64,000 nt of DNA from JAFNAG01 sp963721405 (GTDB taxonomy: Bacteria; Acidobacteriota; UBA6911): NCBI GenBank assembly GCA_963721405.1, contig CAVRJA010000005.1, forward strand, positions 62,001-126,000, given 5' to 3'. Numbering within the stretch: the stretch's first letter is position 1; every line of letters begins with the position of its first letter. The position numbers and the translations under genes are program-made. Below are positions 8,466-17,093 of the stretch, piece by piece. The notes under the pieces were generated by a model. It was not told the DNA's origin, did no database searches, and saw only the letters and a program-made list of their open reading frames with translations.

Positions 8466-10019
8466 ATGATACATCGACGATACGCACCGCTAACTTTGCT
8501 GCTTCCGCTCGTGCTATTCATGGGGATCGGGCCCCTGGGCGCGCAGGAACTCAGCATAGCTAAACAAGTAATAGAACGGACGCTTCCCAACGGGCTCAAG
8601 GTCCTGATGGTCAACCGGCCGGAAATCCCGACCGTACGCTGCACGCTGGCCTTCCGTGTGGGCTCAGTCAATGAGCGGCCCGGCATCACCGGCATTTCCC
8701 ACATGCATGAGCACATGATGTTCAAGGGCACGAAAACGTTGGGCATCAAGCCGGGAACCCTCGAGCTGGACAACCAGTTGAACAGGCAGATCGACGACCT
8801 GGAAGCACAGATCGTGAAAGAGGAATCCAAGGTCAAGGGGCGCGACGAAAACAAGATCATCGGGCTCAAGAAGCAGGTGTCCGACCTGATCGCGAAAGAG
8901 CGCGCCGAGACGATCGTCAGCGAGGAAATCTGGACAGCCTACCAGGAAGCGGGCGGCACCGGTCTGAATGCGTCTACCGGAAGCGAGATGACCCAGTACT
9001 ATGTGACTCTTCCCAAGAACAAGCTCGAGCTTTACATGGCGCTCGAGGCCGACCGGCTGGTGAACCCCGTTTTCCGCGAGTTCTACGCGGAGCGCGACGT
9101 GCTGGTGGAAGAGCGGCGCATGAGCGAGAACGGCGAGGGCTTCTTCTTCAACGAGCAGCTCAATGCCACGTTTTATGCGGCCAGCCCTTATTCGTGGTCG
9201 GTCGTCGGCTGGATGTCCGACCTCAGTCACATCACAAAACAGGATGTGATCGATTACCGCAATCAGTACTATCGCCCCGACAACGCCGTCCTGGTGCTGG
9301 CCGGCGGCGTAGATGTGGAACCGACGATGGCGCTGATCACCAGGTACTTTGGTTCGATCAAGAATCCGCCGGGTTCGGCCCCGCGCGTGCGCACCGAGGA
9401 ACCCTCGCCCGACTATTACCGCAAGGTGAATGGCCCGGATTTCAAGGTTCCCTACGTCGAGAAACGGGTGATCGGGAGAGCGGCCACCAACCCCTATATC
9501 ACCGTACTTTTCCACATTCCGCCTGTATGGCACGACGATCTCGCGCCTCTATACATGCTGGGCCAGGTGATCAGTTCGCGCACAGGCAAGATGTATTCGG
9601 AGATGGTGCTGAAGAACGACCACGCCACTTCCGTGAGCGCCAGCGCCAGCGAATCTGAGTACGACGGCCGGTTTACGTTCCGGGCTTCCGCCAAAGAAGT
9701 CGGAAACAACACGGTGATTCCGCTGGACCAGCTGGAGAAGGAACTGTGGACCTACATCGAGGATGCCAAGGTCACGCCGTGCGACCCCCAGGTGCTCCAG
9801 AGAGTGAAGAACCAGACGGAATCCTCATTTCTTCGCAGTCTGGCAGGCACGGGGATTGCGGGGCAATTGGTGCGGATGGAGATCGCTTACGACTGGCGGT
9901 TCCTCGACGAACAGTTCAAACAGCGCATGGCCGTGACCCCGGCGGACCTCATGCGGGTCGCGAAGAAGTACTTCACCAGGGACAACAGCGTGACCGGCGT
10001 TATGGAGCGGGAAAAGTAG
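8466..10019 (+). CDS. Exported M16 zinc peptidase, catalytic partner
   Basis: A 517-residue inverzincin-family peptidase. Residues 1-26 form a signal peptide. The zinc motif HxxEH is H79-M-H-E82-H83, followed by MFKGTK, and the second glutamate region is ERDVLVEERRMS. A charged, probably coiled-coil insert (about 92-140) separates the zinc motif from the next conserved block. The ATG at 8466 was chosen because GAGGAG precedes it and a signal peptide begins there; upstream in-frame ATGs (8391, 8436) add a basic non-leader tail. It is followed 34 bp later by a non-catalytic M16 paralogue, matching two-gene M16 systems in which both halves form the clamshell. Probable location is periplasm or cell surface. 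Confidence 0.9.
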   Translation: MIHRRYAPLTLLLPLVLFMGIGPLGAQELSIAKQVIERTLPNGLKVLMVNRPEIPTVRCTLAFRVGSVNERPGITGISHMHEHMMFKGTKTLGIKPGTLELDNQLNRQIDDLEAQIVKEESKVKGRDENKIIGLKKQVSDLIAKERAETIVSEEIWTAYQEAGGTGLNASTGSEMTQYYVTLPKNKLELYMALEADRLVNPVFREFYAERDVLVEERRMSENGEGFFFNEQLNATFYAASPYSWSVVGWMSDLSHITKQDVIDYRNQYYRPDNAVLVLAGGVDVEPTMALITRYFGSIKNPPGSAPRVRTEEPSPDYYRKVNGPDFKVPYVEKRVIGRAATNPYITVLFHIPPVWHDDLAPLYMLGQVISSRTGKMYSEMVLKNDHATSVSASASESEYDGRFTFRASAKEVGNNTVIPLDQLEKELWTYIEDAKVTPCDPQVLQRVKNQTESSFLRSLAGTGIAGQLVRMEIAYDWRFLDEQFKQRMAVTPADLMRVAKKYFTRDNSVTGVMEREK

Positions 10020-10053
10020 CGGCGCCGCCGCACTTTCCGGAAAGGATATGACG

Positions 10054-11712
10054 ATGTTCAAACGATACATTACCTTATCGCTGATGCTGGCCCTGCTCGC
10101 GTTCGCGGTGACTGCAGGAGGCATAGCGCAGGCCAGACAGAACGCCCAGGCGCCTGCGAAACCCGGGATTCCGGCTGTCAAGGCCCAGGCTCCCAAAGGG
10201 CCGCGCCCGGACCAGTTCAAATACCCGCCCCTCAACTTCAAGATCCCAAAAGCTTCGGACTTCCGCACGGTGCTTTCCAACGGGCTGGTAGTGTACATTG
10301 CCGAAGACCACGAGATCCCCTGGTTCAATGGATCGCTCATGGTCAAGACCGGGCCGTTTCTCGAGCCCGGCGACAAGCTCGGCGTGGATTCCTTCACCTC
10401 CTCGATCATGCGTTCGGGCGGCAGCACGACCATGAGCGGCGAGCAGATCGACGAACGCATGGATTTCCTCGGCGGCAGCCTTGGCAGTGGAGGCGGCGGC
10501 GGTGGTAGAGGAGGCAGAGGCGGCGGGGGAGGCGGCGGTGATGCGAAGAGCCTCTCCATCCATATGCGCAACATCGACGAGGGGCTCAGGATCTGGACGG
10601 ATGTCATCAATAATCCTGCGTTTCCCGAAGATAAGCTGAAACGCGACAAGGAATCGGCGATCCCGCCGATCCGCAACCGGAACCGCAATATCAGTACGGT
10701 CGCCGCCAGGGTCTATGAGGAGCTCATCTACGGGAAAGACAATCCCATCACCGCCGAGAGGACCGAGGCGGGCATCAACAGCATTACCAGGTCCGACCTG
10801 GTTGCCTGGCACAAGAAATATTGGGGCGCCAACAACGCCATCCTTGTAGTCTCGGGAGATTTCAAGAAAGCCGAGATGCTGCAGAAACTCGAGGCCACAT
10901 TCGGAAAGTGGCGCACGGCTGAAAAGGCGGTGGCGCCGGTCCCGAAGGTCCAGCAGGAGGCAAAGGCAGGCGTCTACATGGTGCGGCCGGAGGGAGCCAG
11001 TCCGAACCAGGGCATCATCCGGTTGGGGCATCTGGGCCTGAAGACCGATGATCCCGACTACCCGGCAGTGGATCTGATGAACTGGATTCTGGGCGGCGGC
11101 TCGTTCTCCTCGCGGATCACCAAGGTGGTGCGCACCGACAACGGCCTGGCGTACTCGACCAGTTCCAGTTTCGGCGGTGGCGGCGGCAGGGGCGGCGGTG
11201 GCGGCGGCGCGGGTCTCCTGTATCCGGGAACCTTCACGGCTTCCTGCCAGACCAAGAACTCGACCGTGGTTTTCGCCACCCAGCTCATGCTGGACCTGAT
11301 CGAGGGGATGCGCAACGGGGATGTCAGTGAAGCCGATCTCGCCCTGGCAAAAAGCTCCCGCGTCAACGCGTTCCCGTCGCAGCCCATTTTCAGCGACATC
11401 GGCGCCATCGCGCAGAGTTTTGCCAGCCTCGAGTTCAACGGCCGTCCCATGGATTACTATGAGACCTACCTGGCCAAATACCAGAAGGTGACGCTGGCCG
11501 ACATCAAGCGCGTCGCGCAGAAATACCTGCGGCCGAGCGACATGGTCATCATGGTCGCCGGCAACATCGAAGAGTGCAGGGCAGGGGCGGACAAGCTGCT
11601 GCCAAACCAGGCGACCATCGACGCGATGGCGGCGAAGTTCGGCGGCCGCACCATCGATGGATTAGCCAAGAAGTACGGAGACGGCACGGTGCACATCGTG
11701 CAGCTCAAATAA
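10054..11712 (+). CDS. Exported M16-family protein, non-catalytic partner with glycine-rich inserts
   Basis: About 552 residues with a signal peptide ending near QAR. It has the M16 fold (SNGLVVYIAEDHEIPWF, ILVVSGDFKKAEML) but no HxxEH; the equivalent segment reads DSFTSSIMRSGG. It should therefore supply substrate-binding rather than catalytic function to the upstream peptidase. Two low-complexity Gly/Arg loops are present, near residues 145-165 and 375-390. The start was set at 10054 because AAGGA lies 8 bases upstream; the ATG at 10048 is too close to it. It is co-directional with the active M16 gene, with a gap of 34 bp. Confidence 0.88.
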   Translation: MFKRYITLSLMLALLAFAVTAGGIAQARQNAQAPAKPGIPAVKAQAPKGPRPDQFKYPPLNFKIPKASDFRTVLSNGLVVYIAEDHEIPWFNGSLMVKTGPFLEPGDKLGVDSFTSSIMRSGGSTTMSGEQIDERMDFLGGSLGSGGGGGGRGGRGGGGGGGDAKSLSIHMRNIDEGLRIWTDVINNPAFPEDKLKRDKESAIPPIRNRNRNISTVAARVYEELIYGKDNPITAERTEAGINSITRSDLVAWHKKYWGANNAILVVSGDFKKAEMLQKLEATFGKWRTAEKAVAPVPKVQQEAKAGVYMVRPEGASPNQGIIRLGHLGLKTDDPDYPAVDLMNWILGGGSFSSRITKVVRTDNGLAYSTSSSFGGGGGRGGGGGGAGLLYPGTFTASCQTKNSTVVFATQLMLDLIEGMRNGDVSEADLALAKSSRVNAFPSQPIFSDIGAIAQSFASLEFNGRPMDYYETYLAKYQKVTLADIKRVAQKYLRPSDMVIMVAGNIEECRAGADKLLPNQATIDAMAAKFGGRTIDGLAKKYGDGTVHIVQLK

Positions 11713-11928
11713 ACGGACAGCGCTCTCCGAGCACCTTTGAAAACCTTGGAGGCGGCGGCAGTTTCGCCGCCTCCAACTGTCAGCGGGCATCGCTTCGATC
11801 CGGATCTCTCCACCCCCATGGTCAGACGCCCCCGAATTCCTCCATCAACAGATAGAGCGGAATCGGCAGACGCGAAAGGTGCTGCGTTTCCCCAGCGCGC
11901 TCGATCTTATGAAAGGTCCCGGCGCCAG

Positions 11929-12500
11929 GTAGGTCCCGGCCGCCGAGCCCGTCTCAGAACTCGCGCGCCCGGCGATATGCCCTCAATTCCAGCCCTGGAA
12001 GGGCTGGAGAGAGTAGCCCCGGGCAAGCGAAGCGCCGCCCGGGGTAAAGGGAGAAGGAGAAACCGAGCCCCGGCAGCGGAGACAGGAAACATCTGCAAAC
12101 AAATGACTTCTGTCGCCCCTGCCGCGGCTCTCACCATTTGCCCGGCTTGACCGGGGGCAGCGCCGCTGCGCGGCTAGCCTGTGACTATCTTACTTTCAGG
12201 GCCTCTCCGGGAGCGTCTCATGGGATCGAGCGTAGGGTATGAATTCGCAAATGCGGCGACTTATCGCAGCCGAAAGGCAAGAGGGCAAAGAAATTGTCAA
12301 TGATCATTGGAGATTTGCCATTCGTCATCGAATCCAAGCAGCTTCAAGTCGTCAAAAGGTCAATGACAAATGATAAATGACCAATGATGTCACAGGATAT
12401 TCAATCCAACCCCGTTGGTGGCGGAGCTCGCCCCCGGCTACTTTCTCCGCGTCCCTCCAGGACGCCTGGTTTTGAGACATTCTCGGCGGCCGAGACCTAC
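11929..12500. mobile_element. MITE/REP-like intergenic element, copy A (interrupted)
   Basis: The ends are GTAGGTCCCGGCCGCC at 11929-11944 and its near-perfect inverse at 12485-12500 (one mismatch). The interior matches copies at 15389-15813 and 25395-25871 in reverse orientation, including the stretch around ACAAATGACTTCTGTCGCCC and the GACGCCTGGTTTTGAGACA end. The match breaks after 12175 and resumes at 12426, giving a 253 bp insertion flanked by GCT. There is no coding capacity or transposase. The 216 bp before it (11713-11928) and 184 bp after it (12501-12684) hold no gene that I can see. Confidence 0.75.
12176..12428. other. 253 bp insertion inside repeat copy A, with an AT-rich inverted repeat
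   Basis: This segment is absent from the two sister repeats. It is bounded by the trinucleotide GCT on both sides, compatible with a 3 bp target duplication or chance. It contains an imperfect inverted repeat, 12301-12330 against 12361-12390 (roughly 22 of 30 positions match), built from CATTGG and ATTTGTCATT-like words, and is more AT-rich than its surroundings. No open reading frame of note is present. Confidence 0.5.
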
Positions 12501-12684
12501 CCTGCGGCCGTGCCTGTTCGAATCACACCAGTCGAGGTGGTAGTTTATCTCAATAAAATTGCGCTTCCCCGTGCCGCCGTAAGGTGAGAAAATGCCGCCC
12601 ACGCCGGCTTTTTTGCCACAGACATCACCCGTGAATCCAGAGCATACGGCGGAATGGCCGGGAACGTTCGTCGCGGGAGGCTGT

Positions 12685-13470
12685 ATGGTTTTGAGATCGC
12701 TCAAGATGTCGTTGTTGGTCCTGTTCCTCGCGGTCACGCTCGCTTCAGCGCGGCAGACCGGACGCAGGGGGGTACCGCCGGAGATGTGGCCGCCGGTGGC
12801 CACGTTCTCGATTCTGGGCTATGACCCGGCGACCGGCGAAGTCGGCGGCGCCGTGCAATCCCGGGTGTTTTCCGTAGGCAACGGCGTTCTCTGGGCCGAG
12901 GCCGGCGTCGGCGCCGCGGCCACGCAGGCGATCGTCGATGTGAGTTACGGGCCCCAGGCGCTCGCGCTGCTGAGGAAGAAGAAGGCGCCCGCAAAAATCA
13001 TCAGCCAGATTCTAAAAGACGACCGCGATCCCGACCCGAAGAACTGGTCCAAACTGGGACGGCAGTTTGCTGTCATGAACGCCATGGGCGAATACGCCGC
13101 CCACACAGGCCCCAAAGCGACGCCGTGGGCAGGGAACAAGGGCGGCAAGTTCTGCACGGCACAAGGGAACATTCTCGCCGGGGAAGCCGTCGTTTCCGGG
13201 ATGGTCACGGCATTTGAGAACACCGAGGGGCACCTGTCGCTCCGCCTGCTGGCCGCGCTGGAGGCCGGCCAGGCCGCCGGCGGCGACAAACGCGGAATGC
13301 AGTCGGCGGCCATGCTCATTGTCAAGAAGGACGGTGGCGTCTGGCTGCACAACGACGTAGTGCTGCGGTTGCAGGTGGACGACAATCCGGAGCCGATCAA
13401 GGAACTGCGCCGGCTGGTTGAGCGTGCCGTCCGGCAATTCAGGCTGGGAGCGGCACGGACCGCGAAGTAA
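12685..13470 (+). CDS. DUF1028 family exported protein (Ntn-hydrolase-like)
   Basis: A 261-residue protein with an N-terminal signal segment and the DUF1028 pattern: ATFSILGYDPATGEVGGAVQSRVFSVGNGVLWAEAG is split over the first strands, then QAIVDVSYGPQAL, GNILAGEAVVSGM and GGDKRGMQSAAMLIV. The family has an Ntn-hydrolase-like fold and no firmly assigned reaction. The start at 12685 is preceded by GGGAGG four bases upstream; an ATG at 12592 would add 31 residues before the hydrophobic leader. It lies between repeat copy A and an exported alpha/beta hydrolase, in a run of secreted hydrolase genes. Confidence 0.82.
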   Translation: MVLRSLKMSLLVLFLAVTLASARQTGRRGVPPEMWPPVATFSILGYDPATGEVGGAVQSRVFSVGNGVLWAEAGVGAAATQAIVDVSYGPQALALLRKKKAPAKIISQILKDDRDPDPKNWSKLGRQFAVMNAMGEYAAHTGPKATPWAGNKGGKFCTAQGNILAGEAVVSGMVTAFENTEGHLSLRLLAALEAGQAAGGDKRGMQSAAMLIVKKDGGVWLHNDVVLRLQVDDNPEPIKELRRLVERAVRQFRLGAARTAK

Positions 13471-13563
13471 CGATGAGGGCGGCCGCGGATGCGGACGACC
13501 GCACCCGGACATCCAGGATTGGCTTGCATCCTCGCACGCGTTGGTGAATCGGAGGTAGATATT

Positions 13564-14643
13564 ATGCGCTTTATCCCTGTGTTTACGCTGGTGTGGTGCC
13601 TTTCCGGCCAGGTTTTGACCGGCCAGGTGCGGGCAACCTTTCCCTCCGAAACAGAAGGGGATTTCATCGTCAAGGACTTCAAGTTTCAGAGCGGCGAGAC
13701 TCTGCCGGAGCTGAGGCTGCACTACACGACAATCGGCAAGCCGGTGGAGGACGCGGCCGGCGTGGTGCAGAACGCCGTGCTGATCATGCACGGCACCACC
13801 GGCAACGGCCGCGCGTTCCTTTCCAACCGGCAGTTCGCAGGCGGGCTGTTCGGCCCCGGGCAGCTTCTCGACGCGACCCGCTATTACGTCATCCTGCCTG
13901 ACGCCGTCGGCCACGGAAAATCGAGCAAACCGAGCGACGCCCTGCGCATGCGCTTTCCCAAATACACCTATGACGACATGGTCCGTGCGCAGCACCTGAT
14001 GCTGACGGATCATCTGGGCGTGAAGCATCTGCGGCTGGTCATGGGCACATCGATGGGCGGCATGATGTCGTGGGTCTGGGGGTATATGTACCCCGAGTTC
14101 ATGGACGCCCTGATGCCTCTCGCAAGCTTGCCTGTGGAGATTGCGGGGCGGAACCGCATGATGCGCAAGATGATGATCGATTCGATCGAAAACGATCCCG
14201 AGTGGAAGGGCGGCGAGTATCAGAGCCCGCCAGTCCGTGGCCTGACCGGCGCAATTCACCTCATGCTCATGATGGTCAGCAGCCCGCTGCAATGGCAGAA
14301 GCAGGCGCCGACGCGCATCGCCGCCGAAGCGTTTTTGCAAAATCGCATTAACGGGTATCTAAAGTCCCTGGAGGCGAACGACATGATCTACCAGTACGAC
14401 GCTTCCCGGGATTACAATCCGGCGCCGCACCTCGAGGAAATCAAGGCGCCGCTCTACGCGATCAATTCCGCCGACGATCAGGTGAACCCGCCCGAGCTCG
14501 GCATCCTCGACCGGGAAATCAAGCGCGTCAAACGAGGACGTTACATCCTGATCCCGATCAGCGACCAGACCAGCGGACACGGCACGCACTCAAACCCCGC
14601 CATCTGGGGGAAGTATCTGGCGGAGTTGCTGGCGGAAAAATAA
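13564..14643 (+). CDS. Exported alpha/beta hydrolase of the homoserine acetyltransferase (MetX)-like family
   Basis: A 359-residue protein with a signal peptide (about 1-20). The oxyanion region is MHGTTGNG, the nucleophile elbow GTSMGG has Ser163, the acid region is NSADDQVNP and the catalytic His lies in SGHGTHSNP. It resembles MetX-like acyl hydrolases/transferases but is exported, so a hydrolase role in the periplasm is more likely than methionine synthesis. The ATG at 13564 has GGAGGT upstream. It follows the DUF1028 gene by 93 bp in the same direction. Confidence 0.85.
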   Translation: MRFIPVFTLVWCLSGQVLTGQVRATFPSETEGDFIVKDFKFQSGETLPELRLHYTTIGKPVEDAAGVVQNAVLIMHGTTGNGRAFLSNRQFAGGLFGPGQLLDATRYYVILPDAVGHGKSSKPSDALRMRFPKYTYDDMVRAQHLMLTDHLGVKHLRLVMGTSMGGMMSWVWGYMYPEFMDALMPLASLPVEIAGRNRMMRKMMIDSIENDPEWKGGEYQSPPVRGLTGAIHLMLMMVSSPLQWQKQAPTRIAAEAFLQNRINGYLKSLEANDMIYQYDASRDYNPAPHLEEIKAPLYAINSADDQVNPPELGILDREIKRVKRGRYILIPISDQTSGHGTHSNPAIWGKYLAELLAEK

Positions 14644-14717
14644 TGACACTGCAGACGGAGGCGGATGATTCTCCCTATGCATCCGCGTCCCGATCCAGAT
14701 GAGACAGGGGACTTGCC

Positions 14718-15365
14718 ATGGACAAACCGCCCTTTGAGGTGATCAAGGAACTTCCGGGATGGATCCTGTTCTGGGCCCGGTTGGAACTTGCGCCCGGCAG
14801 CGAGGAATTGCTCGCGGGCCTGCGCGCGGAGGTCGTAAGCAATGCCAGGACTCGGCTCGTGATGGAAAACCTGTCCGCCCATCCGCCCATCGCAGCCCTG
14901 CGCAAGCTGTTCCGCAACGCAGGCTGCGATCCCACACGGTACCGCATATCTTCCGAGGCATTGTTGAGGCGAATCCTTAAGGGGGAAGAACTGCCTGCGC
15001 TCAGTCCCATGGTCGATCTCAACAACTGTCTGTCGGTGGAATTGGCGGTTCCGTGCTGTGTGATGCGGGAGGGGAGCTTCACTCCTCCGCTCGTCCTCCG
15101 GGCCGGCCGCGACAACGAGAGCTACATTTCACTGCGGGGACCATTCAACCTGGCCGGCAAGCCGCTGTTGGCCGATGCCGCCGGACCGCTCGACACCCCG
15201 ATTACCGGGAATGAAAAGGTCAAGGTTACGCCGGAAACGGAAGTCGCCTGGCTGGTGGCATATCTGCCGGAGCAGGAAGTCGGCCCGGAAGCGGCACGGG
15301 ATGCACTCCTCAGGTTCCTGGAAAGAGCGCCGGTAGCCCGAGCATCCCAAATCTCAGCCTCCTGA
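14718..15365 (+). CDS. B3/B4 domain protein (phenylalanyl-tRNA synthetase beta-subunit editing-domain-like)
   Basis: A 215-residue cytosolic protein with no signal peptide. The diagnostic block is YRISSEALLRRILKGEELPALSP followed by VDLNNCLSVELAVPC, typical of free-standing B3/B4 domain proteins. In PheRS this domain hydrolyses mischarged Tyr-tRNA(Phe); free-standing copies may act on tRNA or free aminoacyl species, but their role is not settled. The ATG at 14718 has GGGGA upstream. It ends 23 bp before repeat copy B. Confidence 0.78.
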   Translation: MDKPPFEVIKELPGWILFWARLELAPGSEELLAGLRAEVVSNARTRLVMENLSAHPPIAALRKLFRNAGCDPTRYRISSEALLRRILKGEELPALSPMVDLNNCLSVELAVPCCVMREGSFTPPLVLRAGRDNESYISLRGPFNLAGKPLLADAAGPLDTPITGNEKVKVTPETEVAWLVAYLPEQEVGPEAARDALLRFLERAPVARASQISAS

Positions 15366-15388
15366 GATGAAGCGTATGTCTCGGCCAA

Positions 15389-15813
15389 GTAGGTCCCGGC
15401 CGCCAGACGGGACCAGCACAAACACGAGAGTGTCCCACCATGGCGATTACGCGCCGCCGGCGCCTGAGTCGCAGTTCCAGCACGATATGAAAGCAGTGGG
15501 TCCCAGCCGGCGAGAATGTCTCAAAACCAGGCGTCCTGGAGGGACGCAGAGACAGTAGCCGGGGGCGAGCCGCGCAGCGGCGCTGCCCCCGGTCAGGCCA
15601 GGCAAATGGTGAGAGCCCTGGCAGGGGCGACAGAAGTCATGTGTTTGCAGATAATTTCTGTCGCCCCTTCAGGGCTTGGTTGCTCTTTTCCCCCTGACTC
15701 CGGGCGGCGCTTCGCTTGCCGGGAGCTACTGTCTGCCGCCCTTCCAGGGCTGGAATCGAGGGCATATCATCTGGTGCACGAGTTTTGAGACAGTCTCGGC
15801 GGCCGGGACCTAC
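15389..15813. mobile_element. MITE/REP-like intergenic element, copy B
   Basis: A 425 bp element with perfect 16 bp terminal inverted repeats: GTAGGTCCCGGCCGCC at 15389-15404 and its complement at 15798-15813. A second, inner inverted repeat pairs 15499-15527 with 15782-15810 (26 of 29 positions). The inner 310 bp matches copy C in the same orientation and copy A in reverse. It holds several short GC hairpins. Fragmentary reading frames inside do not look like real proteins. The remaining 146 bp to the next gene (15814-15959) show nothing notable apart from an AGGAG ribosome binding site. Confidence 0.78.
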
Positions 15814-15959
15814 TTGCGATTACCGGGAATTTGACGACACAACGACGGACTACAGGACCTCTTTGGTCTTTTCAGCTTTCTATCGGCCTTGTTTGGCAAT
15901 AGACTGGCACGGCCGTTACTGACAAGCGCAGCAATCCCTGCTGTATCCAGGAGTCGGAC

Positions 15960-17063
15960 ATGCACAGAAAAGCACTCAGACACATTTTGCCTGTGGCCCT
16001 GCTTTCCCTCGCCAACTTCGCACCCCCCTCCTTCTCGCAGGTGTCTGCCGAGAAGGAAGCGCGGGATGTTTTTCAAAGACTGATCGCCGTGGGAGGAGTT
16101 TCCTTCCACGAGGATAAGGTCCGGGACTATATCAGGGGCCTTCTGCCCAAGAATGTGAAGCCCGTCGTCGATGATATGGGCAACCTGATCGTCATGCTGG
16201 GGACGGGCACTCCGGAGTTGATGTTTATCGCACACATGGATGAAATCGGACTCGAGGTAACCGAAATCAATCCCGACGGGACCTGCCGAACCCGGGTCCG
16301 GGGCGGCTCCTTTTCGAGCATCTGGGAAAGCAAAGTCGTAAAGGTTTACACGAAGACTGGGACCGTGGACGGGATCATCGGTCCCAGAAAGAGTTACCAG
16401 GAACAGGCGCCTGCGGACCATGCTGCCGGCGACATGGTCATGTATGTGGGGACCAATTCCAAGGCTGCCACGGAAGCCCTGGGAATCGCGGTCGGGGATT
16501 TCGTTTTGCCTCCGAAGCGGGTCACGGCGATGGGGAAGTACAAGACCGCAGCCGGCTCAACGGATGACCGCGGCGGATGCACGGCCCAGATTCTCGCGCT
16601 GCGCAGACTTGCGGGGAAGCCGCCGGCCAAGTCAATGGCCTTTGCCTGGGTGGTGCAGGAGGAAACGGGCCTGAGCGGTTCGCGCAACCTGGCCAGGACT
16701 TACTCTCCCAAATACGTCCTCGCCGTCGACACTTTCGTCTCGTCCGACGCCCCCTTCGACCCCAAGAACATCGGCAACGCGCCGCTTGGGAAGGGCGCGG
16801 TCCTGCGGACATTCGACAGCAGCAACATCACGCCCGAGGAGGTCACTCTCAGAATCCGGAAAATTGCAGAGGCACGGAAGATCCCGGTCCAGTGGGGCAT
16901 CACCAGCGGGGGCAACGACGGGTCGGTGTTCCTGTCGGAAGGATCCATCGACATCCCCCTGTCGTGGCCGGGCATCTACTCGCACTCCTTCGTTTCGGTG
17001 ATGGACATTCGGGACCTGCTTGCGTTGAGCGACCTCATCGTCGCGATCGCAGAATCCTTTTGA
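15960..17063 (+). CDS. Exported M42-family metallo-aminopeptidase
   Basis: A 367-residue protein with a signal peptide to about residue 27. The metal ligands of the M42 (glutamyl aminopeptidase/endoglucanase) family are visible in order: HMDE (H92, D94), STDDRGG with the bridging Asp, QEETG with the catalytic and ligand glutamates, AVDTF, and YSHS near the C terminus. It probably trims N-terminal residues from peptides with two metal ions. M42 enzymes are usually cytosolic, so export is unusual. A degenerate paralogue follows 30 bp downstream, suggesting co-expression. Confidence 0.9.
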   Translation: MHRKALRHILPVALLSLANFAPPSFSQVSAEKEARDVFQRLIAVGGVSFHEDKVRDYIRGLLPKNVKPVVDDMGNLIVMLGTGTPELMFIAHMDEIGLEVTEINPDGTCRTRVRGGSFSSIWESKVVKVYTKTGTVDGIIGPRKSYQEQAPADHAAGDMVMYVGTNSKAATEALGIAVGDFVLPPKRVTAMGKYKTAAGSTDDRGGCTAQILALRRLAGKPPAKSMAFAWVVQEETGLSGSRNLARTYSPKYVLAVDTFVSSDAPFDPKNIGNAPLGKGAVLRTFDSSNITPEEVTLRIRKIAEARKIPVQWGITSGGNDGSVFLSEGSIDIPLSWPGIYSHSFVSVMDIRDLLALSDLIVAIAESF

Positions 17064-17093
17064 CGGGCGGCATTCTCACAGGCGGAGAAACCA

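Noticed and set aside
13012..14340. 442-codon frame opposite the DUF1028 and alpha/beta hydrolase genes
   Set aside because: It spans two good sense genes and their spacer; composition is not protein-like.
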